64,000 bases of DNA from CAWJMD01 sp963700925 (GTDB taxonomy: Bacteria > Actinomycetota > Actinomycetes > Actinomycetales > CAWJMD01): positions 372,001 through 436,000 of the forward strand of contig OY969553.1 of NCBI GenBank assembly GCA_963700925.1, in the 5' to 3' direction. Positions 45,347 through 53,875 of the stretch are shown piece after piece (within the stretch, counting starts at the first letter, position 1; every line of letters begins with the position of its first letter). Made by a program: the position numbers and the translations under genes. Under the pieces are notes generated by a model. The model saw only the letters and a list, made by a program, of their open reading frames with translations, was not told the origin of the DNA and searched no databases.

Positions 45347-45418
45347 TTCACGAGGCTCCGTGCACCTTCACGAGGCTTGCAAGCCTCGTGAACGGTGCGT
45401 TCGCCTCGTTAACGAGGC
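45347..45418. repeat. Cluster of palindromes sharing a CGAGG core
   Basis: A half-site TTCACGAGGCT at 45347-45357 is followed by a perfect 26-bp palindrome at 45367-45392 (arm TTCACGAGGCTTG) and a perfect 16-bp palindrome at 45403-45418 (arm GCCTCGTT). All lie in the 228-bp gap between the DUF222/HNH start and the GNAT stop; the rest of that gap shows no gene. Confidence 0.75.
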
Positions 45419-45458
45419 CAGCGTTGGGGGGATCGGTGAAACAGGTCGGCGCGAGCGG

Positions 45459-46517
45459 TCAGATGCCGGCTGCATCCGGGCTCTCGATCGCCCACGAGAC
45501 CATCGTGTGCTCGACGCGAAAACCCATGCCCGTGTACAGGTTCAGGGCGCCGGTCGAGTTGCCGGTGTCCACGCCGAGCCCGGCGGTCTCGATCCCGTCG
45601 TCGGCGTAGGCGCGCATCGCGGCGCCGAGCAGCGCCGGGGCGAGCCGGCGCCCGCGCCACGCGGGCCGTACACCGATCAGGCCGATCCAGCCCTGCGAGT
45701 AGCCCTGCGCCTCCCAGTCCTGGACGTACGCGTGCGAGATGACGTAGGCCGCCACCTCGGGCCGTCCCTCAGCGTTGGTGGCGGTGCGGTCGAGCACCAG
45801 CCTGCTCCAGTCGCGGCGGAACGTGCGGTGCCCGACGGTCCAGTTCTGCCACGACTCCAGATCGCGCGGCTGAGAGCCCCAGTGCCCGGCGAACGCCTCG
45901 TTGTGCGCGAGCCGCACCGCCTCGTCGAGGTCGTCCGAAAACGGGCCCAGCTCCAGCCCTTCCGGCACGGGCAGCTCGGGAATGGGCGGCGCCTCGGGTC
46001 CGGACAGCGGGCGCACCATGTCGTAGAACCAGCGGATGGCTGTGAACCCCGCTGCCTCGCAGAGCCTGCTGCGGTCGGCAAGCTTCTCCAGGTGCGACAC
46101 CGCGAGCCGCCAGGGGACGGGGGCCTCACCGGAAGCCGCGTCCTGCTCGGCGAGTGCCTGGTGAGCCCGCTCCGTCTGCCAGCGCAGCACTTCGCGCCCG
46201 ATCCCCTGCTTGCGCAGGTCGGGATGCACACCGCCCCAGAGGAACACCCGGCGCAGCGTTTCGCCGGGCAGCACGTAGACGTGTCCGAACGCCCGCGCGA
46301 CACCGTCACTGTCGATGCCGATCAGGGAGTCACGGGCAGGGTTCTTGTGCGACCCCTCCGTCAGCTCCTCGACGAGGTCGTCACGGTCGAGCCGCTCGTT
46401 GGGCTGGTCATGCGCCTCGATCGCCAGCTCGAGCTCGAGCCACAGGTCGATGTCGTCGAGGGTGATCGGGCGCCAGGCCAGACCGAGGTCGGACGAGGGC
46501 AGTCGCGGCTCTGGCAT
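45459..46517 (-). CDS. Tandem GNAT N-acetyltransferase
   Basis: A 352-residue protein with two GNAT folds. The first has VFLWGGVHPDLRKQGIGREV as its acetyl-CoA loop (about 90-112). The second has IGLIGVRPAWRGRRLAPALL followed by GLGVDTGNSTGALNLYTGMG (about 275-335). The architecture matches mycothiol-synthase-like proteins, but key residues cannot be checked here, so the acceptor is left open. ATG at 46515-46517 follows TAGGCT by seven bases. Confidence 0.9.
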   Translation of the reverse strand: MPEPRLPSSDLGLAWRPITLDDIDLWLELELAIEAHDQPNERLDRDDLVEELTEGSHKNPARDSLIGIDSDGVARAFGHVYVLPGETLRRVFLWGGVHPDLRKQGIGREVLRWQTERAHQALAEQDAASGEAPVPWRLAVSHLEKLADRSRLCEAAGFTAIRWFYDMVRPLSGPEAPPIPELPVPEGLELGPFSDDLDEAVRLAHNEAFAGHWGSQPRDLESWQNWTVGHRTFRRDWSRLVLDRTATNAEGRPEVAAYVISHAYVQDWEAQGYSQGWIGLIGVRPAWRGRRLAPALLGAAMRAYADDGIETAGLGVDTGNSTGALNLYTGMGFRVEHTMVSWAIESPDAAGI

Positions 46518-46524
46518 GGCGCGC

Positions 46525-46530
46525 AGCCTA
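46525..46530 (-). promoter_or_regulatory. -10 element of a predicted leaderless transcript (tandem GNAT)
   Basis: TAGGCT on the minus strand is seven bases before the ATG at 46517. Confidence 0.5.
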
Positions 46531-46592
46531 GGGCCGCCCGCAGCACGGTGTCGCCGGATTTTCGACGCGATGGCGCCGAGCTCACCCGCCGT

Positions 46593-48035
46593 TCAGCCGT
46601 GGAGGTCCGTCGGGTCCCGCATGAAGGTGCGACTGCCGTAGACGCCCCGGTTGACCGCCCAGTTGAGCGCCCACAGCACCAGTCCGATCACGAGCAGGAT
46701 GCCGGCGATCTTGTATTGGTCGGTGGGGCGGCCCGAGAGGGGCGTGACGAGATACAGGCAGACGATCGCGCCCAGCACCGGCAGCACGGTCGGCGTCACG
46801 AAGTGCTCGTGCTCCACCGTGCTGCGGCGCAGCCGGAGCACTGCCACGTTGACCACGGCGAACACAGCGAGCAGCAGGAGTGACGTGGTGCCCCCGAGCA
46901 GTGCGATGGCGTCGGCGCTCGCGTAGGACACGTACGTGATGAGGCCGAAGGCCAGCGCGGTCGTGAACAGGATCGCCACCCACGGCGTGCGTCGGGTCGG
47001 GTGGACGCGAGCCAGCGGCGGCGGCAGCACGCGCTGCTTGGCCATCCCGTAGAGCAGCCGGCTGGCCATCAGCATGTTGATGAGGGCCGAGTTGGCCACG
47101 GCGAACATCGAGATCCACGGCAGGAGGTCGCCGATCGGGAAGCCGGGCGCCCCGGCCTCCACCACGGAGACGAGCGGTGTGTCGCTACCGGCGAGCTCGC
47201 CGAGGGGTACCAGCGCCACCGCGCAGATGGACACCAGCACGTAGATGATGCCCGTGATCGTCAGGCCGGTGAGCATGACCTTCGGAAAGATCTTGGACGG
47301 GTCCTTGGTCTCCTCGGCCATGTTCACGGAGTCCTCGAACCCCACCATCGCGAAGAACGCCAGCGACGTCGCCGTCGTGACCGCGAGGAAGACGTGCTTG
47401 TCGTCCGGCGTCTCGAACGCGACGACCTGCGACCAGTCGGCTCGACCGGCGGTGATCGCGTAGAGGCCGACCATGATCACGAGCAGAAGCCCCGACAGCT
47501 CGACGAGCGTGAGCACCACGTTCGCCTTGACGCTCTCCCCCACGCCACGGAAGTTGACCAGCATCACGAGGGCCATGAACGCCAGGGCGACCCCGAGGAT
47601 CATGCTGGGGTCCGGCTCGGCCATCCCGAGGCCCTTGGCGAAGTTGGCCGCGAAGGCTCGCGACGCCGTCGACGCCGACGTGATGCCCGAGCACATCACC
47701 GTGAAGCAGACCATGAAGGTCACGAAGTGGATCTGGAACGCCTTGTGCGTGTAGAGCGCAGCACCCGCGGCCTGCGGGTACTTCGTCACCAGCTCCAGGT
47801 AGCTGAACGCCGTCAGCAGCGCAACGCCGAAGGCGACGAGGAACGGCAACCACGCCGCTCCGCCGACTTCGGCGGCCACCTGACCGGTCAGGGCGTAGAT
47901 GCCCGTCCCGAGGATGTCTCCCACGATGAACAGGAGCAGCAACCTCGGGCCCATCACCCGCTTCAGCTCAGGCTGTGACTCCACCATCGCGACCGGGTCG
48001 TTCGACGTGTTGTCGTCCTTGCGCAGATCGGTCAT
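46593..48035 (-). CDS. APC-family amino-acid permease
   Basis: A 480-residue transporter with twelve predicted helices. The first is LLLLFIVGDILGTGIYALTG, the unwound-helix motif for substrate binding. SLAFFAMVGFEDSVNMAEET is the conserved helix 6 and following loop of the APC family. Cationic or neutral amino acids are likely substrates. ATG at 48033-48035 with GAGGGAG upstream is used; GTG at 48041 is possible. It lies 107 bp after the start of nothing else on its strand and ends 75 bp before the GNAT start. Confidence 0.92.
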   Translation of the reverse strand: MTDLRKDDNTSNDPVAMVESQPELKRVMGPRLLLLFIVGDILGTGIYALTGQVAAEVGGAAWLPFLVAFGVALLTAFSYLELVTKYPQAAGAALYTHKAFQIHFVTFMVCFTVMCSGITSASTASRAFAANFAKGLGMAEPDPSMILGVALAFMALVMLVNFRGVGESVKANVVLTLVELSGLLLVIMVGLYAITAGRADWSQVVAFETPDDKHVFLAVTTATSLAFFAMVGFEDSVNMAEETKDPSKIFPKVMLTGLTITGIIYVLVSICAVALVPLGELAGSDTPLVSVVEAGAPGFPIGDLLPWISMFAVANSALINMLMASRLLYGMAKQRVLPPPLARVHPTRRTPWVAILFTTALAFGLITYVSYASADAIALLGGTTSLLLLAVFAVVNVAVLRLRRSTVEHEHFVTPTVLPVLGAIVCLYLVTPLSGRPTDQYKIAGILLVIGLVLWALNWAVNRGVYGSRTFMRDPTDLHG

Positions 48036-48142
48036 CGCCACGCTCCCTCGTGTGAGAGGGCACACTTTCCTCCGCCGCGCGCAGGTTCACAACCGGGCAC
48101 GCTGGTCTCGGCGGCCGGACTTCGCCCCGGCGAGAGGACGGG

Positions 48143-50305
48143 TCAGGCGTCGATGCGACCGCGGTCCAGCGCGTTCGCCCCGTCGACGATGAAGTCCTTG
48201 CGGGGCGCGACGTCGTTGCCCATCAGCAGCTCGAAGGTGCGCTCGGCCACCTCGGCATCCGCGATGCGCACGCGTCGCAAGGTGCGGTGGCGCGGGTCCA
48301 TCGTGGTTTCCGCCAGCTGGTCCGCGTCCATCTCGCCGAGGCCCTTGTACCGCTGGATCGGCTGCTTGTACCGCTTGCTGTTCTTCTCCAGCTTCTTCAG
48401 CAGGGCGTGCAGCTCCGCCTCGGAGTACGTGTAGACCAGCTCGTTCTTCGCCCGTCCCGCACCGATGATCTCCACGCGGTGCAGGGGCGGGACGGCCGCG
48501 TAGACCCGGCCGTCGTCGACCAGCGGCCGCATGTAGCGGAACATCAGCGTCAGCAGGAGCGTGCGGATGTGGGCGCCATCGACGTCGGCGTCGGTCATCA
48601 GGACGACCTTGCCGTAGCGCGCGGCGTCGAGGTCGAACGTGCGGCCCGAGCCGGCGCCGATCACCTGGATGATCGCCGCACACTCGGCGTTCTTCAGCAT
48701 GTCGGTGACCGACGCCTTCTGGACGTTGAGGATCTTGCCGCGGATCGGCAGAAGTGCCTGGTAGTCGGACGAGCGCGCGAGCTTCGCGGTGCCGAGCGCG
48801 CTGTCACCCTCCACGATGAACAGCTCGGAGCGCTCCACGTCGTCGGTGCGGCAGTCGGCGAGCTTGGCCGGCAGGGACGAGGTCTCCAGTGCGTTCTTGC
48901 GTCGTTGCGTCTCCTTGTGCAGGCGCGCGCTGATGCGCGACTTCATCTCGGAGACGACCTTCTCCAGCAGGAGCGCGGCCTGCTGCTTCTCCCCTCGCTT
49001 GGACGAGCTCAGCAGGGCGCCGAGCTCGCGCTCGACGACTTTCGCCACGATCCCGCGGACCGCCGACGTGCCGAGCACCTCCTTGGTCTGCCCTTCGAAC
49101 TGCGGCTCGGGCAGCCGGACGGTGAGCACCGCCGTCAGGCCGGCGAGCACGTCGTCCTTCTCGAGCTTGTCGTTGCCGGCCTTGAGGCGGCGCGCATTGG
49201 TCTCGACGACCTTGCGGAACGTCTTGAGCATCGACGTCTCGAACCCGGCCAGGTGGGTTCCGCCCTTGGGGGTCGCGATGATGTTGACGAAGGTGCGCAC
49301 GTCGGTCTCGTACCCCGTGCCCCAGCGCAGCGCCACGTCGACGACGCACTCGCGCTCGACCTCGGTGGGCTCGAGGTGCCCGAGGGCGTCGAGCACGGGA
49401 ACCGTCTCGTGGAACGTGCCCGACCCGTGCACGCGCCACACCTCGGTGACGGGCGGGTCGACCGCGAGGTGCTCGACGAACTCGCTGATGCCCCCGTCGT
49501 GCAGGAACACCTCCTCGTGCGGGCCGTCGGCGCCGGGCGTGCCCGCCAGAGCGCGCTCGTCGCGCACCAGCAGCCGCAGCCCGGGCACCAGGTACGAGGT
49601 CTGGCGGGTGCGGGTGACCAGCTCGTCGTAGACGAACTGGGCGTCGCGGATGAAGACCTGCGGGTCGGCCCAGTACCGGATGCGAGTTCCGGTGACCCCC
49701 CGCCTGGTCTTGCCGGCGACCCGCAGCTCCGACCCCTCGGTGAAGGGTCGGAAGGGGGCGTTCGGACTCGGGCCGCCGGCGACGTCGTCGAACACGCCCG
49801 GCTCGCCGCGCCGGAAGCTCATGGCGTACGTCTTGCCCCCGCGGTCGACCTCGACGTCGAGCCGTGCGGAGAGGGCGTTCACCACGCTGGCCCCCACCCC
49901 GTGCAGCCCACCCGACGCCGCATAGGACCCGCCGCCGAACTTGCCGCCCGCGTGAAGCTTGGTGAACACGACCTCGACGCCGCTCAGGCCGGTCTTCGGC
50001 TCGGCGTCGACGGGGATGCCTCGGCCGTCGTCGTGCACCTCGACCGATCCGTCGGGGTGCAGGAACACCGAGATCGCGGAGGCGTGGTGGTCAAGCGCCT
50101 CGTCGACCGCGTTGTCGATGATCTCCCACAGGCAGTGCATGAGGCCGCGCGAGTCGGTCGACCCGATGTACATGCCCGGGCGCTTGCGGACGGCCTCGAG
50201 CCCCTCGAGCACGGACAGGTGCCGGGCCGTGTAGGCCTTCGGGTCTGATGCGGTCCGTCCGTTCGCTGCCCGGACGGGTGTGGGAGCGGTCTTGCTGGGG
50301 GGCAC
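48143..50305 (-). CDS. parE: DNA topoisomerase IV subunit B
   Basis: A 720-residue ATPase subunit. The GHKL ATP site shows IIDNAVDEALDHHASAISVF, DDGRGIPVD and the GGLHGVGASVVNALS lid. The TOPRIM metal sites are LFIVEGDSALGTAK and VVLMTDADVDGAHIRTLLL, and the PIQRYKGLGEMDADQLAETT tail is typical. Being a second GyrB-like protein paired with parC in the window supports topoisomerase IV over gyrase. GTG at 50303-50305 follows TAGTCT by six bases. Confidence 0.96.
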   Translation of the reverse strand: MPPSKTAPTPVRAANGRTASDPKAYTARHLSVLEGLEAVRKRPGMYIGSTDSRGLMHCLWEIIDNAVDEALDHHASAISVFLHPDGSVEVHDDGRGIPVDAEPKTGLSGVEVVFTKLHAGGKFGGGSYAASGGLHGVGASVVNALSARLDVEVDRGGKTYAMSFRRGEPGVFDDVAGGPSPNAPFRPFTEGSELRVAGKTRRGVTGTRIRYWADPQVFIRDAQFVYDELVTRTRQTSYLVPGLRLLVRDERALAGTPGADGPHEEVFLHDGGISEFVEHLAVDPPVTEVWRVHGSGTFHETVPVLDALGHLEPTEVERECVVDVALRWGTGYETDVRTFVNIIATPKGGTHLAGFETSMLKTFRKVVETNARRLKAGNDKLEKDDVLAGLTAVLTVRLPEPQFEGQTKEVLGTSAVRGIVAKVVERELGALLSSSKRGEKQQAALLLEKVVSEMKSRISARLHKETQRRKNALETSSLPAKLADCRTDDVERSELFIVEGDSALGTAKLARSSDYQALLPIRGKILNVQKASVTDMLKNAECAAIIQVIGAGSGRTFDLDAARYGKVVLMTDADVDGAHIRTLLLTLMFRYMRPLVDDGRVYAAVPPLHRVEIIGAGRAKNELVYTYSEAELHALLKKLEKNSKRYKQPIQRYKGLGEMDADQLAETTMDPRHRTLRRVRIADAEVAERTFELLMGNDVAPRKDFIVDGANALDRGRIDA

Positions 50306-50311
50306 CCACCG

Positions 50312-50317
50312 AGACTA
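50312..50317 (-). promoter_or_regulatory. -10 element of a predicted leaderless transcript (parE)
   Basis: TAGTCT on the minus strand is six bases before the GTG at 50305. Confidence 0.5.
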
Positions 50318-50509
50318 GCCGCGGCCGGCGACACCCTTTTGCCCGGCGCGCGGGTGGTGCCGGGAGGGAACTTCACCCGTCCGGTGACACGTCTCACAAC
50401 AAATCCGTTACGCGGCTAGTGAACCGAGGTCAACGTGCCGATAGGGAAGTACACGGTGTGGTCTGATGGTTGCACCTGGTGACAACAACAGCTCCAAGGA
50501 AGGGATCAC

Positions 50510-50740
50510 GTGACCGCCACTCTCGCTACTGACAGCCTCACCGCCCTTGACCGTTGTGACCGGTGCGGCGCCCAGGCCTACGTGCGAGCGATGCTCACGT
50601 CGGGCGGGGAGCTGCTCTTCTGCGCGCACCACGGGCGCACGCACGAGACGAAGCTGCGGGAGGTCGCCGCTGCGATCACGGACGAGCGCGAGCGCCTCAA
50701 CCCGGCGACCTCGCGCCTGCAGTCGGCCGCAACCGACTGA
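50510..50740 (+). CDS. Small zinc-ribbon-like protein (DUF7455-type), 76 aa
   Basis: The product has DRCDRCGAQAYVRAML followed by LLFCAHHGRTHETKL, a C-x2-C ... C-x2-H pattern that probably binds one zinc. The C-terminal half is helical and charged. Such small proteins are widespread in actinobacteria near parE/sigma-factor regions; their role is unknown. The GTG start at 50510 follows AAGGAAGGG. Confidence 0.85.
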   Translation: MTATLATDSLTALDRCDRCGAQAYVRAMLTSGGELLFCAHHGRTHETKLREVAAAITDERERLNPATSRLQSAATD

Positions 50741-50887
50741 GCACCTGAAGCACGGCCCAAGCACCACCAAGAGCCCCGACGGGCCAGGACCGACCAAGGT
50801 CCTGGTCCGTTGTGTATGTGACGAGCATCCCGTCGCGTGACCCTGGGGTAGCAGGCCCAGGCGAACGTCCGCCGGCTCCACCACAGG

Positions 50888-50893
50888 TAGGGT
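50888..50893 (+). promoter_or_regulatory. -10 element of a predicted leaderless transcript (DUF456 gene)
   Basis: TAGGGT lies six bases before the GTG at 50900. Confidence 0.5.
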
Positions 50894-50899
50894 CCGCGG

Positions 50900-51403
50900 G
50901 TGGGCCCGCTGAAGGACGACATCACACTGATCTGCGGGTTCGCCATCTTCGTCGGCCTCATCGGCACCGTGCTGCCGATCCTGCCCGGAGGCGTGCTGAT
51001 CGCTGTCGCCGTCCTGATCTGGGCGATCGTGGTGCAGACGCTGGCCGGCTGGCTGGTCCTCGTGGCCGTCGTCCTCCTCATCACCGCCGGTGCCGTCCTG
51101 AAGTACCTGACGGCCGGCAAGAAGATGGTGTCGAGCGGCGTGCCGAACATGTCTCTGGTGGCCGGCGGACTGCTCGGCATCGTCGGATTCTTCGCCATTC
51201 CGGTGATCGGCCTGGTGGTCGGCTTCGTGGTCGGCCTGGGGGCCGCAGAGTACTACCGGCTCCGCGACTGGCGGGCTGCGCGTAGCTCGTCCCTCACCGC
51301 CCTCGGCGCGGTCGGGATCGGGATCATGGTGGAGCTGGGCGCCGCCCTGCTGGCCGCCGCCACCTGGCTGGGCGCCGTCCTCTTCCTCGACGCCTCCGGC
51401 TGA
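50900..51403 (+). CDS. DUF456 family membrane protein
   Basis: A 167-residue protein with about five membrane segments, including ICGFAIFVGLIGTVLPILPG (the conserved glycine/proline motif at the first helix) and VAGGLLGIVGFFAIPVIGLV. DUF456 members are small integral membrane proteins without an established function. GTG at 50900 is supported by the TAGGGT box six bases upstream. It converges on the exonuclease fusion gene with a 25-bp gap. Confidence 0.9.
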   Translation: MGPLKDDITLICGFAIFVGLIGTVLPILPGGVLIAVAVLIWAIVVQTLAGWLVLVAVVLLITAGAVLKYLTAGKKMVSSGVPNMSLVAGGLLGIVGFFAIPVIGLVVGFVVGLGAAEYYRLRDWRAARSSSLTALGAVGIGIMVELGAALLAAATWLGAVLFLDASG

Positions 51404-51428
51404 GTCCGGGACTAGATCAAGGCTGAGT

Positions 51429-53504
51429 TCACGCCCCGTAGAGGGTGTCGTTGACGCGGGCGTGGTAGGTCTCGCGTGCGGCCTCGATGGCCTCGCCGAG
51501 CGTGCCGATCCCCCGGCGTCGCAGCAGCGACAGCAGGCCGACGAAGATGTCGGCCGTCAGCAGGGCGTCACCGAGCGCCGTGTGCCGGCCGATGACGCTG
51601 ACTCCCAGCCGCGCCGCGATGGCCTCCAACGTGTGGTCCTCGTGGTCGGGGTGCAGCGCCGCGTCGAGCAGGAGCGTGTCGAGCGCAGGCTGGGAGAGCC
51701 CGACACCGGCGGGCGCGTCGGAGAGCTTGACGAACTGCAGGTCGAAGCTGACGTTGTGCCCGACGAGGACGGTGTCCTCGGCGAACCGCGAGAACAAGGG
51801 CAGGACCTCGGTGATCGTCGGCTGGCCCTGCAACATCTCCGAGGTGATCCCGTGGATGGCCGTCGAGGCTTGCGGCACCGAGCGGTGCGGTTGCACGAGC
51901 TGCTCGAAAGTCTCCTGGCGCAGCACCCGCCCGTTGACGACCCGGACTGCGCCGATGGACACGATGCGGTCACCACCGACGGGGTCGAGACCCGTTGTCT
52001 CGGTGTCGAACACGGTGAACGACAGGTCCTCCAGACGCCGGTCGTCCCAGCCCTGGCTCTGCGGGCGCGGGGTGAAGAGGTCGAAGTCGTAGAACTCGGG
52101 TCGGCTCGATGTTTCGGGACGGGGCCCGACCACTGTCGGGCGGCCGTCGTCGGCCGCCCGGGGCAGCAGCACGCGCAGGTAGGCCGACCCGCCGGCCCCG
52201 TTGCCGCACCAGACCTCGGCCCCGTGCCGCTCCGCCACGTCGCGGACCGTGGCCGAGCCTCCCTCACTGAGAGGCTCGTCGAGCCAGCCCTCCACGACGG
52301 ACGCCGAGGGGGCGCTGCCGCTCCAGCTCGCGTCGACCTGGCCGTGCCGGCCGACCCCCGCGACGGCGAGGGACAGCTCGACGACCCCGTCCCTGTCCCG
52401 CAGCCTCGTGGCCAGGTGTGCGACCGCCTGGGCGACCGCATGGCTGTCCGCCCGGACCCACAGGTCATCCTCCGACGGGGACGTGGTCGCCACCACGCCG
52501 ACACGCGCCAGCTCGCGCTGCAGGACGTCGAGCAGGTCGCCTCCCGCGATGTCGGTCAGCACCCTGTCGTCACCGAGGTAGGCGGCTTCCCCGGCCCACT
52601 CCTCCACCCGCCGGCCGAGGGTGTCCGCCTCCTCGCGGACGATCTCCAGGAAGCTCGCCCGCTCGGCGGAGGTCAGGTCCGGGAAGTCCAGCACGCTCTC
52701 GACCGCGGCGCGCATGCTGCCGAGCGAGCCTCGCGTGCTCTCCGTGAGCCGACGCAGCAGCCGTTCTCGCTGGTCGCTGGCGCGCACCTGCCGCGTGAGG
52801 TCCTCCAGCACGAGCACGAATCCGGACGAAGCCCCGGAGTCCTGCTCGCGGACGAGCGCGACGCGCACCCGGAAGAGCTGCTCGCCGCGAAGTGTCGTCG
52901 CGGTCTGCACCGGTTCAGAGCCTGACGCCAGACGGTCGTAGGCGTGCGCGATCAGCCCTCGGTCGACGATGCCGAAGACCGAGCGCCCGAGCCCGAGCGG
53001 AGCGTCGTCTCCGACCAGTGAGCGTGCTGCCGGGTTGTACAGGAGGATGCGGCCTTCGACGTTGCAGACGATCACGGCGACGGTCAGCTGCTCCATCAGC
53101 GCAGCCAGCCGGTTGCGCTCCGCCTCCATGTCGCGTCGCGCCACCTCGACCTGGTCGGCGACCTCCCGTTCCGCGGTCTCCCGTCGGTCAGCCAGGCGGT
53201 TGACGGCGTCTGCCAGCCCGGCGAGGTCGCCGGCAGTCTTCGGGTCGAGTCGGCCGGCCGGGTTGGCGTCGGCCATCACCAGGGTGTCGGCGGCGAGCCG
53301 CCGCGCGGAGAGGGTGGCGCGACTCAGAGCTCGTGCGAGGACGACGACGAGTCCGGCGACCGCGGCAACCGCCAGCACAGCGAGCGCCAGCGGGTCCGCT
53401 CCGGAGACCACCAGCGCGGTCAGGCCTGCGGCAGCCAGGACCGCTCCGACCGTGATCGCCGCGACCGTCCACGACTGGCGCGCGCTCAGGGATAGCCCCG
53501 TCAT
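51429..53504 (-). CDS. Membrane PAS/pseudo-histidine-kinase protein fused to a DEDDh 3'-5' exonuclease
   Basis: A 691-residue fusion. Two membrane helices lie at about 10-60, followed by a HAMP-like and coiled-coil stretch to about 130 and a PAS domain (LTVAVIVCNVEGRILLYNPA, about 140-240). Next is a kinase-like region at about 255-470. Where a HisKA His would be, the sequence reads LRRLTESTRGSLGSMRAAVE, with no histidine, and the ATPase N box is replaced by HAVAQAVAHLATRL; this should be catalytically dead. The C-terminal DnaQ-like domain is complete: Asp500 and Glu502 (FDTETTGLDP), Asp588 (VGHNVSFDLQF), His641 and Asp646 (GRHTALGDALL). The ATG overlaps the regulator stop by four bases. It is last in the CrbS-type operon. 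Confidence 0.9.
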   Translation of the reverse strand: MTGLSLSARQSWTVAAITVGAVLAAAGLTALVVSGADPLALAVLAVAAVAGLVVVLARALSRATLSARRLAADTLVMADANPAGRLDPKTAGDLAGLADAVNRLADRRETAEREVADQVEVARRDMEAERNRLAALMEQLTVAVIVCNVEGRILLYNPAARSLVGDDAPLGLGRSVFGIVDRGLIAHAYDRLASGSEPVQTATTLRGEQLFRVRVALVREQDSGASSGFVLVLEDLTRQVRASDQRERLLRRLTESTRGSLGSMRAAVESVLDFPDLTSAERASFLEIVREEADTLGRRVEEWAGEAAYLGDDRVLTDIAGGDLLDVLQRELARVGVVATTSPSEDDLWVRADSHAVAQAVAHLATRLRDRDGVVELSLAVAGVGRHGQVDASWSGSAPSASVVEGWLDEPLSEGGSATVRDVAERHGAEVWCGNGAGGSAYLRVLLPRAADDGRPTVVGPRPETSSRPEFYDFDLFTPRPQSQGWDDRRLEDLSFTVFDTETTGLDPVGGDRIVSIGAVRVVNGRVLRQETFEQLVQPHRSVPQASTAIHGITSEMLQGQPTITEVLPLFSRFAEDTVLVGHNVSFDLQFVKLSDAPAGVGLSQPALDTLLLDAALHPDHEDHTLEAIAARLGVSVIGRHTALGDALLTADIFVGLLSLLRRRGIGTLGEAIEAARETYHARVNDTLYGA

Positions 53505-53875
53505 CCGTCCTCACCCGCGAGCAGACGCGTCACGTGCTCGACGAGCTCTCGGGTCGAGAAGGGCTTCGTCACGTACGAGTCGGCCCCGACGGCGAGGCCC
53601 TTGGCCACCTCGGTGTCACGGCCCTTCGCGGTGAGCATCACGATCTTGAGGTCGTTCCAGCCCGAGGCTCGCAGTGTCTGGCACACCTCGTAGCCGTCCC
53701 GCTCCGGCATCATCGTGTCGAGCAGCACGAGGTGCGGCCGGAACCGCTCCACCTCGTCGAGGGCCTGCTGCCCGTCGCGCGCCACCGCGGTCTCGAAACC
53801 GCTCTTGCGCATGATGAACTCGAGGGACATGACGATGTTCGGCTCGTCGTCGACGATCAGGATCCGGCTCGTCAT
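53501..53875 (-). CDS. Stand-alone response-regulator receiver domain
   Basis: A 124-residue CheY-like protein with no output domain. The acidic pocket is Asp9/Asp10 with Glu11, the phosphoacceptor is Asp53 (LLDTMMPERDG), the switch residue is Thr82 and the conserved lysine is Lys104 (TKPF). Its ATG overlaps the kinase stop by one base (TGATG), and its stop overlaps the exonuclease-fusion start by four, so it is the likely target of the kinase at 53875-56610. Without a DNA-binding domain it must act by protein contact, plausibly on the exonuclease fusion encoded next. Confidence 0.94.
   Translation of the reverse strand: MTSRILIVDDEPNIVMSLEFIMRKSGFETAVARDGQQALDEVERFRPHLVLLDTMMPERDGYEVCQTLRASGWNDLKIVMLTAKGRDTEVAKGLAVGADSYVTKPFSTRELVEHVTRLLAGEDG

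Noticed and set aside
45347..45418. CRISPR-like array
   Set aside because: The repeated elements are palindromes of different lengths with irregular spacing and no unique spacers, and no cas genes are present.
48287..50248. A 653-codon open frame antisense to parE
   Set aside because: It is the mirror of a conserved topoisomerase gene in a very GC-rich genome, has no family features, and its composition is that of a shadow frame.
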